Source: Gnetum montanum (lineage: Eukaryota > Streptophyta > Gnetopsida > Gnetales > Gnetaceae). From it: 64,000 nucleotides of DNA. The position numbers and the translations under genes were made by a program. The notes under the pieces were generated by a model, which did not search any database, was not told the DNA's origin, and was given only the letters and a program-made list of their open reading frames with translations. Shown here piece after piece: positions 35,581 to 45,890 of this stretch. The stretch's first letter is position 1. Each line of letters opens with the position of its first letter. Location: positions 113,699-177,698 of the forward strand of contig MNCI01002930.1 of the NCBI GenBank assembly GCA_015680685.1. The letters run 5' to 3'.

Positions 35581-36468
35581 TGATGAGCGATGAGGTACCT
35601 CGAAACCCAACCATACAAATCACAAGTGTTCACGTGTGATCTGGTTGAATTTTGTGGACTTTATAGTTTCCAGTGCACTAGTCTTCTAGGTAGTGACCCT
35701 TGTCCTAAAGTCATTCGTTGTCTTCCAAATTACACTTGTGAAGCACATGATATGGTTAAGTATAATTGAGGCATATGATTTTTATAGTTTTATGTTTTAT
35801 AGTTCGGGTGCCTAAATATAGAGAAAGACAAAGTAATTTAATAGCTAATTCAATGTAACTAACCTATTGGTCTATAGGTAGTCCTAACATAAGTATCCAA
35901 TTCCACCTTCCATACACATCCTAAACCCATGTATCCACTACTAGTTACTAAGTGCTATGCTACTGGACACACTAAGTAACAATGCTACTGTGATTACCAA
36001 GCGAATATATGTCACACCTGAAGCAATCATACTTATGTGTTTAATATATCTAGCTTATCTTGTTTAATTAATTAATTAGATTAATTATTGAAAAATACTT
36101 AATGAATGAATTAATTGAAAACATTGAATGCATAAATGAAATATTTAATCTATCTAGAGTGCTACAAGGTTGATCAGAAAACTCATCTTTATTATTGCAT
36201 ACATTTTTGTGCTTAGATACAACAATGCTCAAATAAAGATCTATACACTTAATGACTCTTGCTACAAGGACTCAAGAGAAATATTCTAACTCTCAAATGA
36301 ACAAATTGTAAAAGCTTTGCTACTACTAAAATCTTGTTGCCATAGATGTAGTTGGTAGACATGTATTTATAGACAAAAGGTGGACATTGCATCAACAGGG
36401 CCTCATCGATGGATGATATGATGTGTTGATGGGGCCTTGTTGATGTAGCCAAGAAATGTGAATCATCA
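35581..36468 (-). repeat. 5' LTR of element C
   Basis: 888 bp; on the plus strand from TGATGAGCGATGAGG to GTGAATCATCA. The minus-strand TATA box GTCTATAAATACAT is at 36361-36374, about 100 bp inside the LTR. Upstream U3 carries GGCCTTGTTGATG-type repeats (36385-36450). It pairs with the truncated LTR at 22891-23627. Confidence 0.9.
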
Positions 36469-37340
36469 TAGAGAATATCATAATATGGTCATTTTCTTTG
36501 TCTCTCTTTTAGCATGGATTCTTAAACTAGAAAAAAATTTACCTCTAAGGAAGCTACTATACATTAGTTTTTTAAAGAAGAAAATTAAATGCATCTCAAA
36601 TTGTAGATTAATGTAGCCTTATCATATTATAAGAGTGAGTTCATAAATGGATTGAAAAAATCTAGAGTTTACAAAACCTCATTAAGGAGATGTTGGAACT
36701 CTAAATAGTTGAAATATAGGTAAACTCCAAGATTTATAGAAGTTTATAACTCAGTGCAATCTAGTAAAATCGAACTAGTAACCTAGGGTTACCAAGCCAA
36801 GATTTATACCACTAGGATAACATCTCATTGTTACAAAACCCCATCAAGACTTAATTCAATGATTTTGTAAAGAGAAAAGTATAGATATTTCATTAGGGCT
36901 ATTAGATAAGTATTCCTCATATCATATATGTCATGGGTTTCATTTTAGAAGGTAATGTTAAGTTATAAAGTTATAATTAGCCTATATACTTTAGAGTATA
37001 GCTATATTACAATTATTCCTTAATTCCAACACCTGATATGTTAAATGGATGAAAGGAATGTGATGAGATGAGATTTGAGATTTAGTAACCATGGGTCAAG
37101 GAGGAAGCCTAAAAATTTCTTGACAAACTAGGCTTTTGTTGTAATGTGAAAATTCATAATCCCTTCATGTGTGATGTATGAATTGAAAGATTTACATTTT
37201 CAAAGTATTTTGACATGTGCCCTCTTATAGAAATGGTAATAAGTTGTTGCAAGCTAAAAATTTAAAGATAAGTAGGCACACCCAATAGGATGCTTTATGA
37301 ATAATGTCTCGTGTGATTGGTTCTTTATGAAGTAAGTTTA
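36469..37340. other. Intergenic stretch between elements C and E1
   Basis: AT-rich, no coding signature. It holds one probable SINE (36687-36832). The last bases before E1 are GTTTA. Confidence 0.5.
36687..36832 (-). mobile_element. Probable tRNA-derived SINE
   Basis: On the minus strand the unit begins AACAATGAGATGTTATCC and has a box A-like TATCCTAGTGGTATAA and, about 30 bases on, a box B-like TAGTTCGATTTTA. This is the spacing of an RNA polymerase III promoter in a tRNA-like head. It is flanked by near-identical direct repeats, 36671-36686 (ACAAAACCTCATTAAG) and 36833-36848 (two transitions), a likely target duplication. There is no clear A- or T-rich 3' tail, which lowers confidence. Confidence 0.6.
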
Positions 37341-38751
37341 TGTTGATGCTAACATCCTCGGTGCTAGGCATGGGGCCATGACATCTAATATTTGTAAGGA
37401 TACATGACCTTGGATGATCCTTTCCCCAACACTTTAGGGTACTTCAAAATTGGAATAAATACAAAATTAATTATTCCTTATTTATCAACAAATTCCTTTT
37501 TAGTTGTTTATTCATTTCAACTTTGTAAAATTTAAGCAAAGGTCATTTATAGAACAAAATTTAGCAATCAATCAGGCCAACCAAATGCATACTTACATGA
37601 CCATAGTGGCCACTAGGATCTATCTCCACAAATGCACCATTAGTCTTCCACTTTGCAATCTAATCATCGCAACCAACCCGCATCCTCCTCTTTCCCTCTA
37701 AGAACTTCTAATGAAAATCAAAACACAACCACACTAACAAAAAACTAGTGCAGACATGGTGGTAGTGGAGATATTGTGGAGTTGGTGACATGTGGAAATG
37801 GTGGAAATGATGGCAATGTGTGGTAGTAGCAGATTTTTCATAACCAATGTGGTCGACATTATGCACAAGTAACAAATGGTGTGATAGAGCAAGTGGGAAA
37901 CATGGGAATTTAAGCTTGTTAGCAAGGAGTGGCTATAAAATGAGCAACAACATGTAGCAATGGGGGTTATCCCTTGGCCTTCCTTTCTCTTGCTAGTAGA
38001 CATTGCAGGTGTGTGATGGGAGTTGTAGATGGTAATCAACAGAGGGATTTTGGATTTCCCTCTCTTGATAGCTACTATAGGTGTAGAAAACATGCATGAT
38101 GGGAAATCAATAGTAGCAAAGAATCTAGTAATGGTGAATAGTGGTGGTGGTTAGCAGCACAATAGATCTCTCTCTCCCTCTCATGGTGGCATGAGACTAA
38201 CATACAACAAGTGGTAATGTTAGTAGCATGGTAGTGGGTCAATGTGGAAAGTGACAATGTTAGTAGCATGGCAGTGTGTTAGTGAGCAAGCACCAAAAAT
38301 TAGAAAGTGGTGAGTCATTAGTAGATGATGACGTGCAATGTAGGTAGCATGCAATGGTAGTGTGCAAATGGTGGCATCAACAATTAGTGGTTGTGTAGGA
38401 GCTACAGATAGTAGTTGTGTGGGAGTTACGCATAGTAGTAGATGGTAGGTAGCATGTGGCAATTAACAGTAGGTAGTGGTTAGTAGCAAGGGATGGTAGC
38501 TTGTCCCTATGTAGTGGGATTTTTATCCCTACAATAGTGGGGTATTTTTGCCTGGTAGTGGGTACCACTGATAGCAACAATGCTACAAGCATCAACAACA
38601 AATAGTGATCGAACAATAGCAGTGTGACGATAAGGGGGTAGGATCTCCATTTAATCACTTAATGTCACATAGCCCTCTCTAGCTGAGAGAGGTTTCTGTA
38701 TCCATACAATTTTTTTTAGATGTTGATGTATCCAAAATTTATGCATCAGCA
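37341..38751 (+). repeat. 5' LTR of element E1
   Basis: 1411 bp, starting TGTTGATGCTAACATC and ending TTATGCATCAGCA. The middle (37740-38650) is strikingly poor in C and rich in GTGGTAG-like words. Open frames on the minus strand in that stretch are by-products of this bias. Confidence 0.9.
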
Positions 38752-38756
38752 CCTTT

Positions 38757-38776
38757 TTGGCACTAGAAGGAGGGCT
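38757..38776 (+). other. Primer-site sequence of element E1
   Basis: TTGGCACTAGAAGGAGGGCT lies five bases after the LTR. It is nearly identical to the sites of F (52283-52302) and E2 (59405-59423). The matching tRNA was not identified from memory. Confidence 0.75.
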
Positions 38777-39365
38777 GTTTTACAAACCTCTATTTTCGCC
38801 CTAAATATTAGTTTTTATATTCTTTCTTATTAATCTACACTATTTGTTTTCATTTTTGCTTTCCTATTTTCATTTCTATTTTTATTCTTAGTTACCAATT
38901 TCCATATTCTCAGAATTTCTATTTTTCTCAGTTTTTGAAAATTTGTATTACCCATTCTTGTTAACATTCATCCATTTTTAGTTCTTATTTTCTTGTTTTG
39001 AAAATCCAGTTCATTTTCCTATTTTAGTTTTTGATTAGGTTACCTAGAACCTTTAGTGGCCCATTTCTGATACTAGTTCCAATTAATGGCCATTTATTTT
39101 TAGTTTTATTGCTTTGTTTTAGTTTGATTGTGAAATTCCCAAATTTATATTTTGATGGTCCTTACCTCAGCTCTAACTTTGGTGAGATGATTTACATTCA
39201 TTCTGCTTTTAATTTACTTTTCTAAAATCCTACATTTTTTATTTTATTTGCAATTTCAATTTTCCTTGTAAAATTAGAATTAAAAAAACATATAGTATTT
39301 AAATATTTTTCTATTTTCTTTAATTCTTATAGTTTATTAGCATTTTACATCTCTTGTTATTTTTC
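38777..39365 (+). other. Element E1 5' untranslated region, T-rich
   Basis: Non-coding and T-rich, homologous in character and in part to 59425-59960 of E2. It ends near TTATGAGTGA at 39371, where E2 continues into gag but E1 jumps to the protease region, so gag was deleted in E1. Confidence 0.6.
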
Positions 39366-40249
39366 ATTTTATGAGTGAAAAATCCCCAACCACTGAAAGG
39401 AAAGTTCATTTTTCAGAAAGTCCTAATGCATTATCAATACAAAATGCAAATAATTCCATGTCGAGCAAGAAAGATTAACCTCCTTTCCTGAAAAATTTGA
39501 TTAGTTTAGGAAAGCATGTTCATAATTGTTTAATGGATTTTGGAGCAACTATTAGCATCATGTAACTTGAGGTATGTAAAACATTAGGAGCACAAATGAT
39601 ACCATAAGTAGGAAGTGTGATACAACTTGATGGATCTAATGTACTTGTAGTAGCATCATTAAAATGAGTGAAAGTACACCTTAAAAAATACCCTACATTT
39701 ACATGTTATATAGATATCATAGTAGTTGATATGTCATCCAATTATGGTGTGGTTTTATCTAGGAATTTTGGAGCCAAGTTCGGTGGTTTCTTTAAGTCAG
39801 ATTTCTTAGAATTATTAATTCCTATTAAAGGAAAATCAAAATGTAAGGTCATACCAAGAGAGCCTTTATATAAAAAAGTGGTAACAACTTTTGATCAACA
39901 AAATCAATCTTTGAAAAATCAAAATACTAATCTTTATATTAGTGTTACTAAAGCTAGGCTTGGAAAACATGTTATAAATGACCACAAGAGTGAAATTTCA
40001 AAAATAAATCCTTTTGCTATTAGTGACTGTGAAGAAATCCATGAAGATACCTTACCTTATCATCAACATAATCAAAAAACATTTCTTTTGGGTGACCCAC
40101 CACCATTAGGAGAGGATAATGATGTAAATGAGATCCTAGCCATTAAAACATTAGAAGGTGTGCTAGATTTTGATGACATATCCATTGAACATATTCCTAG
40201 AGAAGAAGCTTATGTTCTTGATTTATTAGCTCAAAGATGTCCCTTTTAG
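39366..40249 (+). pseudogene. Element E1 protease-region remnant
   Basis: From about 39500 the frame reads LMDFGATISIM (retropepsin active site, D-F-G instead of the usual D-[ST]-G), then LEVCKTLGA and VIQLDGSN. After an in-frame TGA at 39665 a stretch of 193 codons is open (39668-40249). It contains KKYPTFTCYIDIIVVDM and YGVVLSRNFGAKFGGFF, the retropepsin C-terminal half, followed by an acidic linker with EEIHEDTLPYHQ. The same protein part occurs in E2 (about 61690-62585). In relatives this block leads into RT, which is absent here. Confidence 0.8.
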
Positions 40250-40479
40250 ACACAATGCTTGAAATTCTAAAAGAATTATTGAAAAGGTTAACTCGTATTC
40301 TATTCTAGATAATATCTTTTCTTTCCAAGTTTTGATGATGATGATCATATTCATGATTTTTTATTTTCCAAGGGTAAATTTAGTGATTAATGTTTTAAAT
40401 TTTCTCAAATTAATAAAGAAGCTATGTTAAAAGATGTCATATTTTTCAAATTTAGTCCCCATTAGAATAAAACAAGTGA

Positions 40480-40770
40480 ATTATGATTGTATATTGATTT
40501 TAGGAATCTCAATCAACAACAAATCATTAAAAGATGGTTTGACAAGAAATATATAGGTAAAGTATTTAATATAGGAGATGTAGTCTTAAAAAGAAATAGA
40601 GTGTTTAGTCAAATATATCCTTAGAGTAAGTTTACTCCTATGTGGTTAGGCCCATTCCAAGTTACATTGATTTGCAAGGGTATAAGTTACCTAGAAATTT
40701 TAATGCATTTCATGTGAAGCATTTCTACTCAGGTACCCCATGTGAACACCAGGTAGAACCTTAGTTGCAT
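40480..40770 (+). pseudogene. Element E1 integrase C-terminal remnant
   Basis: It reads IIKRWFDKKYIGKVFNIGDVVLKRN, in two adjoining pieces, followed by FTPMWLGPFQV, the chromodomain-free C-terminal tail of plant Ty3 integrases (D-K-K, G-D-x-V-L, G-P-[FY]). It follows the protease region after only about 230 bases, so roughly 2.5-3 kb of pol is missing; that size is an estimate from typical elements. Confidence 0.75.
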
Positions 40771-41449
40771 GTTTTCTTCCCCTTTGCTATGCATTTCATT
40801 TGTATATAGTTGCATTTATATATTTTATTTGCATTTCAATCATTTCTTTCTTAGCATAATGGCTTTGTTTTGATTTACACTTTTCAACATGATTTTAGTA
40901 ATCATTATGATCATTTGAGTTACTAGGCATTAGTTCATCACAACACCATTTAAAAATAACGCAAGTATAATGATTTATGTGATATATCCTATCACCATTA
41001 TAAAAAAATCTCCTTTATATGATATATTTGGATAATGCTATGATTCTTCCTAGTCTATTTCAAGGTTTTAGTTTTATTAGTTATGTTGGATTATGGAGGA
41101 TGGGATTTATGCTAACTTATTATGTAATCATCATGATCATGTGAGTGTAGGATATGTGAAGTTGAAGAATGGTTAGCCATAATTACTAGGTGACCTTGAA
41201 AAATGCCATTATTCCTTTGATAAGCCCCAGCCCTCAAGTGTGATGATCCATGACTATCCTATGAGCAAAAAGGTGAAGTGTGTTCATCTTCGCTTGAGAA
41301 CACTTAGCCACCCAGGAGACCTGCTATGATGCCATCTAGATTGTAATTAAAGGAACATACACGAGGGTTGAACTGCATCATGGGAAAAGTTCTGAAATAA
41401 CCATGTTCTTTGGTAGTGTAGCTAATCAGCTAGACTCATGTTGGAATTC
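40771..41449 (+). other. Element E1 3' spacer, first part
   Basis: Non-coding, closely parallel to 62830-63500 of E2 (for example CATGATCATGTGAGTG at 41131 and 63192). It continues after the solo LTR at 42333-42748. Confidence 0.6.
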
Positions 41450-41454
41450 CTACC

Positions 41455-42327
41455 TGATGAGTGGCGAGGTAACCCTACACTCAACCATACGAAACGAGCG
41501 TAGCATGCACGATCCGGTCGAACTCCATAGACTAAATGCCTAAACACCACAAAGAACACTTGGGGTTAATTAATCATTATCTTCCCAGACTTACTTGTTG
41601 TTGTCATGGTGTATGGTTAAGTCCGAGGTATATGATTTTTTTGGTCTTTTCTGGTTTATCTCCTATGCTAAGGGGTGAAGGGTTGAGAGACTAAAAGTAA
41701 CTCTAACTATAGCGCTAAGTCCTAGCGTTAGCATCCGTTCCCACTTGCTGTACACACCCTGAACTATGCAACTGTGGCTACTAAACGCTAATCGTTACTG
41801 GGATTACCACACATAATGCACGTGCTTGAAGCAGTCATACTACGACACCTAACTAGCCTAAGTGTGACAAGCAGCCGATTCCTTGACTAGTTGTACACAT
41901 CCATAGATGCTCGTAATCAAGTCATACTTGTCCCACGTTCTAGGAGATAAGGGTGAGAGAATCTAATTGTGATGAGTAGCCAATTCCTTGGCTAGCCGTA
42001 CACATTCGTCAATGCTCGTAACCAAGTCGTACTCATGCCGTGCTACTAGGAAAGTAGTAAATAACATTAAATAAACCTATCCATGTACTACAAGGTTTAT
42101 CCACAAAGCTCATTGTTATTGCTGTACACAACTTGCGTTCAGGTACAAAGCTGCTCGAATAAAGAACCGTTCACTTGGGGGACTCCTACTGCGGGAACAT
42201 GGAAAATATTCTATCTCTGGGGTAATCAATCCGCCAGAGCTTTGCTACTTCTAGCCTAGGATGTCAAATGAGGGAAGTGCCACAAGGGATGCGATATCGT
42301 GGATCGCGTGCATATCACGTCTCATCA
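41455..42327 (-). repeat. Solo LTR inside element E1
   Basis: 873 bp; on the plus strand from TGATGAGTGGCGAGG to CACGTCTCATCA, so it lies on the minus strand. It is flanked by a perfect target duplication CTACC (41450-41454 and 42328-42332). E2 has an uninterrupted version of the site near 63505. U3 contains GCGATATCGTGGATCGCG. Confidence 0.95.
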
Positions 42328-42748
42328 CTACCTTAAGAATGAAGTACACGATGAGAAAAGTTATTTTAAAAAGGAAGAGACAAAAGAAAAATAATGAGAA
42401 CCATGTTCATTGGAAGTGTAACAAGTTCTTAAGTGTGATGGGGTCTAGCAATAATCCTCACCTTAGCCTCCATTCCCCTTTTAAATCTATTTTTCCAAAT
42501 TCAAAAAAAAAAAAAGAGAAAAGCAAAGAATCCATTTTCACCCATTCCCTTTCTAAATGTGCAAAAATAAAAATAATGTGTCCCAAGGAAAAATTTGAAA
42601 TTTGTAACTAGCTATGATCTAAGATAAGCTTGTCCTCTTCATTAAGTTTGGCATAAGTCTCCTACTCAAAGTAGTTCACATACTTTTTAGTTTTACCTTG
42701 TGAGAAGATTGAGAATGAGATCTTAATTATNCTTGCATGCAATTTCTA

Positions 42749-42762
42749 GTTTGGGGGCTAAG
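42749..42762 (+). other. Polypurine tract of element E1
   Basis: AGTTTGGGGGCTAAG-like sequence directly before the 3' LTR start at 42763. A single N at 42731 lies just upstream, at the place where E2 has an (AT)n run. Confidence 0.7.
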
Positions 42763-44204
42763 TGTTGATGCTAACATCACCCATGCTAGGCATGGGGCCA
42801 TGACATCTAATCTTTGCAAGGATACATGACCTTGGATGATCCTTTCCCCAGCACTTCAAGGTATTACAAAATTGGAATAAATACAAAATTAAATTTCCCT
42901 TATTTATCAAAAAATTCCTTTTTAGTTGTTTATTCATTTCAACTTTGTAAAATTGGAGCAAAGTTCATTTACAGAACAAAGTTCAGTATCAATCAATTAA
43001 TCAGGCCAACCAAATGTATACTTACATGACCATAGCAGTTGCTAGGATCCATCTCAACAAACATACCATTAGTCTCCCATTTTGCAATCCAGTCATTGTA
43101 ACCAACCTACATGCTTCTCCTACCCTCTTAGAACTTTCAATGAAAATCAAAACCCAACCACACTAACAAACAACCAGTGTAGATGTGGTGGTAGTGGAGA
43201 CATGGTGTAGGTGATGATGTGCAAAAATGGCAAACATGGTGGTGATGTGTGGTAGTAATAGATATTTTGTAACTGATGTGGCTGATGTTATGTGTAAGTA
43301 ACCGATGACATGGTGTAGTAAGTGGGCAACAAGGACATTTAAGCCTATTGGCAAGGAGTGGCAATAAAACAAGTGGTAGCATGTAGCAAAGGGTATCATA
43401 TCTTCACCTCCCCCTCTCCCGCTAGTAGACATTGTAGATGCATGACGGGAGCTACGGATGATAGTCAATGAAGGGGTTTTGGATCTCCCTCTCCTAATAG
43501 CTATTGTAGGCATGGACAATGTGCATGGTGGGCAGTTAGTAGTAGTAAAGCATTGAGTAGCGACCGTGGTCAACGGTGGGATAGATCTCTCTCTCCCTCT
43601 CCCAGTGGTGCATGATTGACGAATGGTAAGTGGCAACATTAGTAGCACAATAGTGCGTTAACATAGCAAGCAGCAACATCAGTGGCATAATGGTTTGTCA
43701 GTGAGCAAGCTTCAACAACAAACAATTGGAAAATCATTAGTAGATGATGGTGTGTAGCATGGGCAATGCAAAATGACAATGTGCAAATATTGATGCGTGA
43801 ATGGTGGTGTCAGTAATTAGTAGTTGTGCAGGAGTTGTAGATGATGATTGTGTAGAAGCTACATGTAGTAGTGGACAATAGATGGCATGTGGTGGTTAGT
43901 AGTAGTAGGTGGTAGCCCATCCTTGTGCAATGGGGTTTTCGTCCCTATGATAGCAAGGCTTTTTGCCAGGTAATGGGCACCACTAGTAGCAACAATGCTA
44001 CAAGTAGTGACAGTAAATGATGATGAACGATAGCAACGTAACAACAAGGGTGTACTATCCCCATTTAATCATTTAACATCACATAGCCCTCTCTAGCTAA
44101 GGCTATTCTTGAATTTCCATATCCATACTAAAGGTGCCCTAGGCGATAGTCTCCCTAAACAAGTTTTTTTGGGTGTTGATGTGTCCAAAATCTATGCATC
44201 AACA
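42763..44204 (+). repeat. 3' LTR of element E1
   Basis: 1442 bp, starting TGTTGATGCTAACATCAC and ending TATGCATCAACA. It matches 37341-38751 along its length, including the C-poor GTGGTAG-rich middle (43170-44050). A 161-codon opening on the minus strand at 43648-43163 is a product of that composition. Confidence 0.9.
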
Positions 44205-45040
44205 ATTGATAGTATGCTTTTGATCTCTTCAGTTATCACTATAATGGGTGCAAACCAAGAGATAAGTTTGAAAAATTTGTACTATTTTGAAGAAAGACCT
44301 TTGATTCTATAGGGGTTTCAAAAATTTTTAAGAGCACTATTGTTAGAAAGACATGCAAATTTAATGTAGGCTTCAAAGATGAAAAAATTACCCATCCCAA
44401 GTCCAACACTACTCAGTAGTGCTGATAGTAATAGTTTTATGCATTCGTTATTCAAATTATGGAGATTTATCATAAATTCCTTCTTCAATCTTCAATGCAA
44501 ATTTAACAATGTAGCAAATGCAATCAAGCTTACTGTACATTTTGATGACATGAAAGGGTTGATAATGTTTTGAGTTATGAAAATTTTATGTCTAGGGCAT
44601 CTAATTTACTGTCTTCAGCAAATTGAAATTTCAAAATGAAACAAAAAAAATTGTATTATTTCTACAAATGTTTATTGTACTTTTTTTCTTTCCAATCCAA
44701 AAATTGAAAATTTCTATGAATACTCGTCACTTGTTATTTGATTTTTCAAATGTTCATCACACATTTGAAGGACAAAACCAAGGTTAAAAGTTAAACCATT
44801 AAGCAGTGCATTGCATCCACCTCTTCTAATTTATAGTCTTGAATTTTGATCAATGCAAACCTTATTAAGGCCACATAATGCTCAAGAGTTATAGGGATTT
44901 ATAATTCATCATTCTATAATGAATTAAGGATCATTACTTTAGAGACTCTTATAGCACCCTAAAGTATTAAAATTTAAAAAGGAAGCTATAATTACTATAT
45001 CATACAATATAAACCTTAGCAGGATAGATGCTTGTACAAC
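44205..45040. other. Low-copy sequence, nothing recognised
   Basis: AT-rich sequence between the 3' LTR of E1 and the CBM20 pseudogene. From about 44960 it becomes homologous to 20020-20150, the downstream flank of the CBM20 gene. Confidence 0.5.
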
Positions 45041-45118
45041 ATATGCTTTATTTCATGGCATGATACCCAAACACCCATGTTAAGTATTAAACTATTAAGC
45101 ATACGAAGTAGAGATATA

Positions 45119-45890
45119 TCAAACAATAGTTGAGATGAAAGACTTGTTGTTGTAGGTGCAGGCATTGACATTGTTTGGTACTTTAGGGTTCCAGTGAACT
45201 TCCAATAAGAAATCCTCTCCTATGAAGTTAGAGGAAACGATGATCTCCTTGTTGTTATCCAATTACTAGCAATTACAATGATTTTTCTCAATGTTCACTA
45301 CTATGACCTTGTGCTAGTACATTTTCCCTTTTATCAATTTTTATAGTAATGAAATTACAATATTATCCCTCTAAAATCCTTCTCAAATATTAAGATGTAA
45401 CTCTACCATCATTGTGCTATAAAATTTTTATTAATCAAAAATTTCATTTAAGATGTTTAAGAAATGAAAATAGATTAGGTCAAACTAGGGGAAGTTACAT
45501 AATCCTAGTTGTTGAGTTCATTAGCATCACCTACAACCTTTATAGTATGCCCAAACTGAATAGTATGATGTACTAGAATAACTATCCTAATATTTTCATC
45601 GTTTGCCTACATAAATCACACACATATGATGATGATCATCATGATTATCCTTGTCTTGAAATTTTATTCCTTGTAAATTGATATTAAAAGGGTCATTGTT
45701 AAGAGGCTTAGGGCTCATTGTAGGATGTAGGAAGTTGGTAGATAAGTAAAAGCTAGATGTACATTTCAACCTAAAAAATCATCTCCTTGATTATAAATAG
45801 AAATTAAAATATATTAAAAACCTTTGTACAAAAATAGAAGTCCTGAAGATCTAGGATGCTAAGCATTCAAAATGCTACTATCCTAGCCAT
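45119..45890 (-). pseudogene. CBM20 pseudogene, diverged copy with introns
   Basis: All three exons of the gene at 20155-21082 are recognisable on the minus strand. Exon 1 is at about 45890-45822 (MARIVAF then a TGA). Exon 2 is at 45606 to about 45450 (ANDENIRIVILVHHTIQFGH, then KVVGDANELNN and TAG for the Trp codon). Exon 3 is at about 45340-45119 (HKVIVV, VHWNPKVPNNVNACTYNN, FISTIV and TGA). Introns sit at the same places and the downstream flank with the polyadenylation signal is also shared, so this is a copied genomic segment, not a retrocopy. At least four stops and lost Trp and Cys codons make it non-functional. Confidence 0.85.

Larger units (their letters stand above)
22891..36468 (-). 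mobile_element. Element C: long Athila-like Ty3 retrotransposon with an extra 3' ORF, minus strand
   Basis: On the minus strand: 5' LTR (36468-35581), primer-binding site, gag, protease, RT, RNase H, integrase, a spacer, an extra coding region (about 27180-23680), a polypurine region and a 3' LTR (23627-22891, truncated). The two LTRs are clearly the same subfamily and close in sequence. A solo LTR (25675-26475) interrupts the 3' ORF. An open reading region after integrase is typical of Athila-type elements. TAGAG at 36469-36473 would be the target duplication on the right; the left partner was lost when the 3' LTR was cut at 22891. Confidence 0.85.
37341..44204 (+). mobile_element. Element E1: non-autonomous Ty3-type LTR element, plus strand
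   Basis: It has two LTRs (37341-38751 and 42763-44204), a primer-site sequence, a protease-containing coding remnant, a short integrase C-terminal remnant, a polypurine tract and one solo LTR insertion (41455-42327). RT, RNase H and the integrase core are missing, and so is gag. LTRs differ by roughly a tenth by eye. Flanking GTTTA and ATTGA do not form a clear target duplication. Confidence 0.85.

Noticed and set aside
36671-36848. Functional tRNA gene
   Set aside because: Box A and B resemble a tRNA head but no acceptor stem or full cloverleaf can be formed; the flanking repeats favour a SINE.
37734-38658. Several overlapping minus-strand open frames
   Set aside because: Same compositional effect in the E1 5' LTR; no family signature.
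43163-43648. 161-codon open frame on the minus strand
   Set aside because: It lies in the C-poor, GTGGTAG-rich middle of the E1 3' LTR. The His/Thr/Ser/Cys-rich product is what that composition gives, and the 5' LTR has similar openings in other frames.
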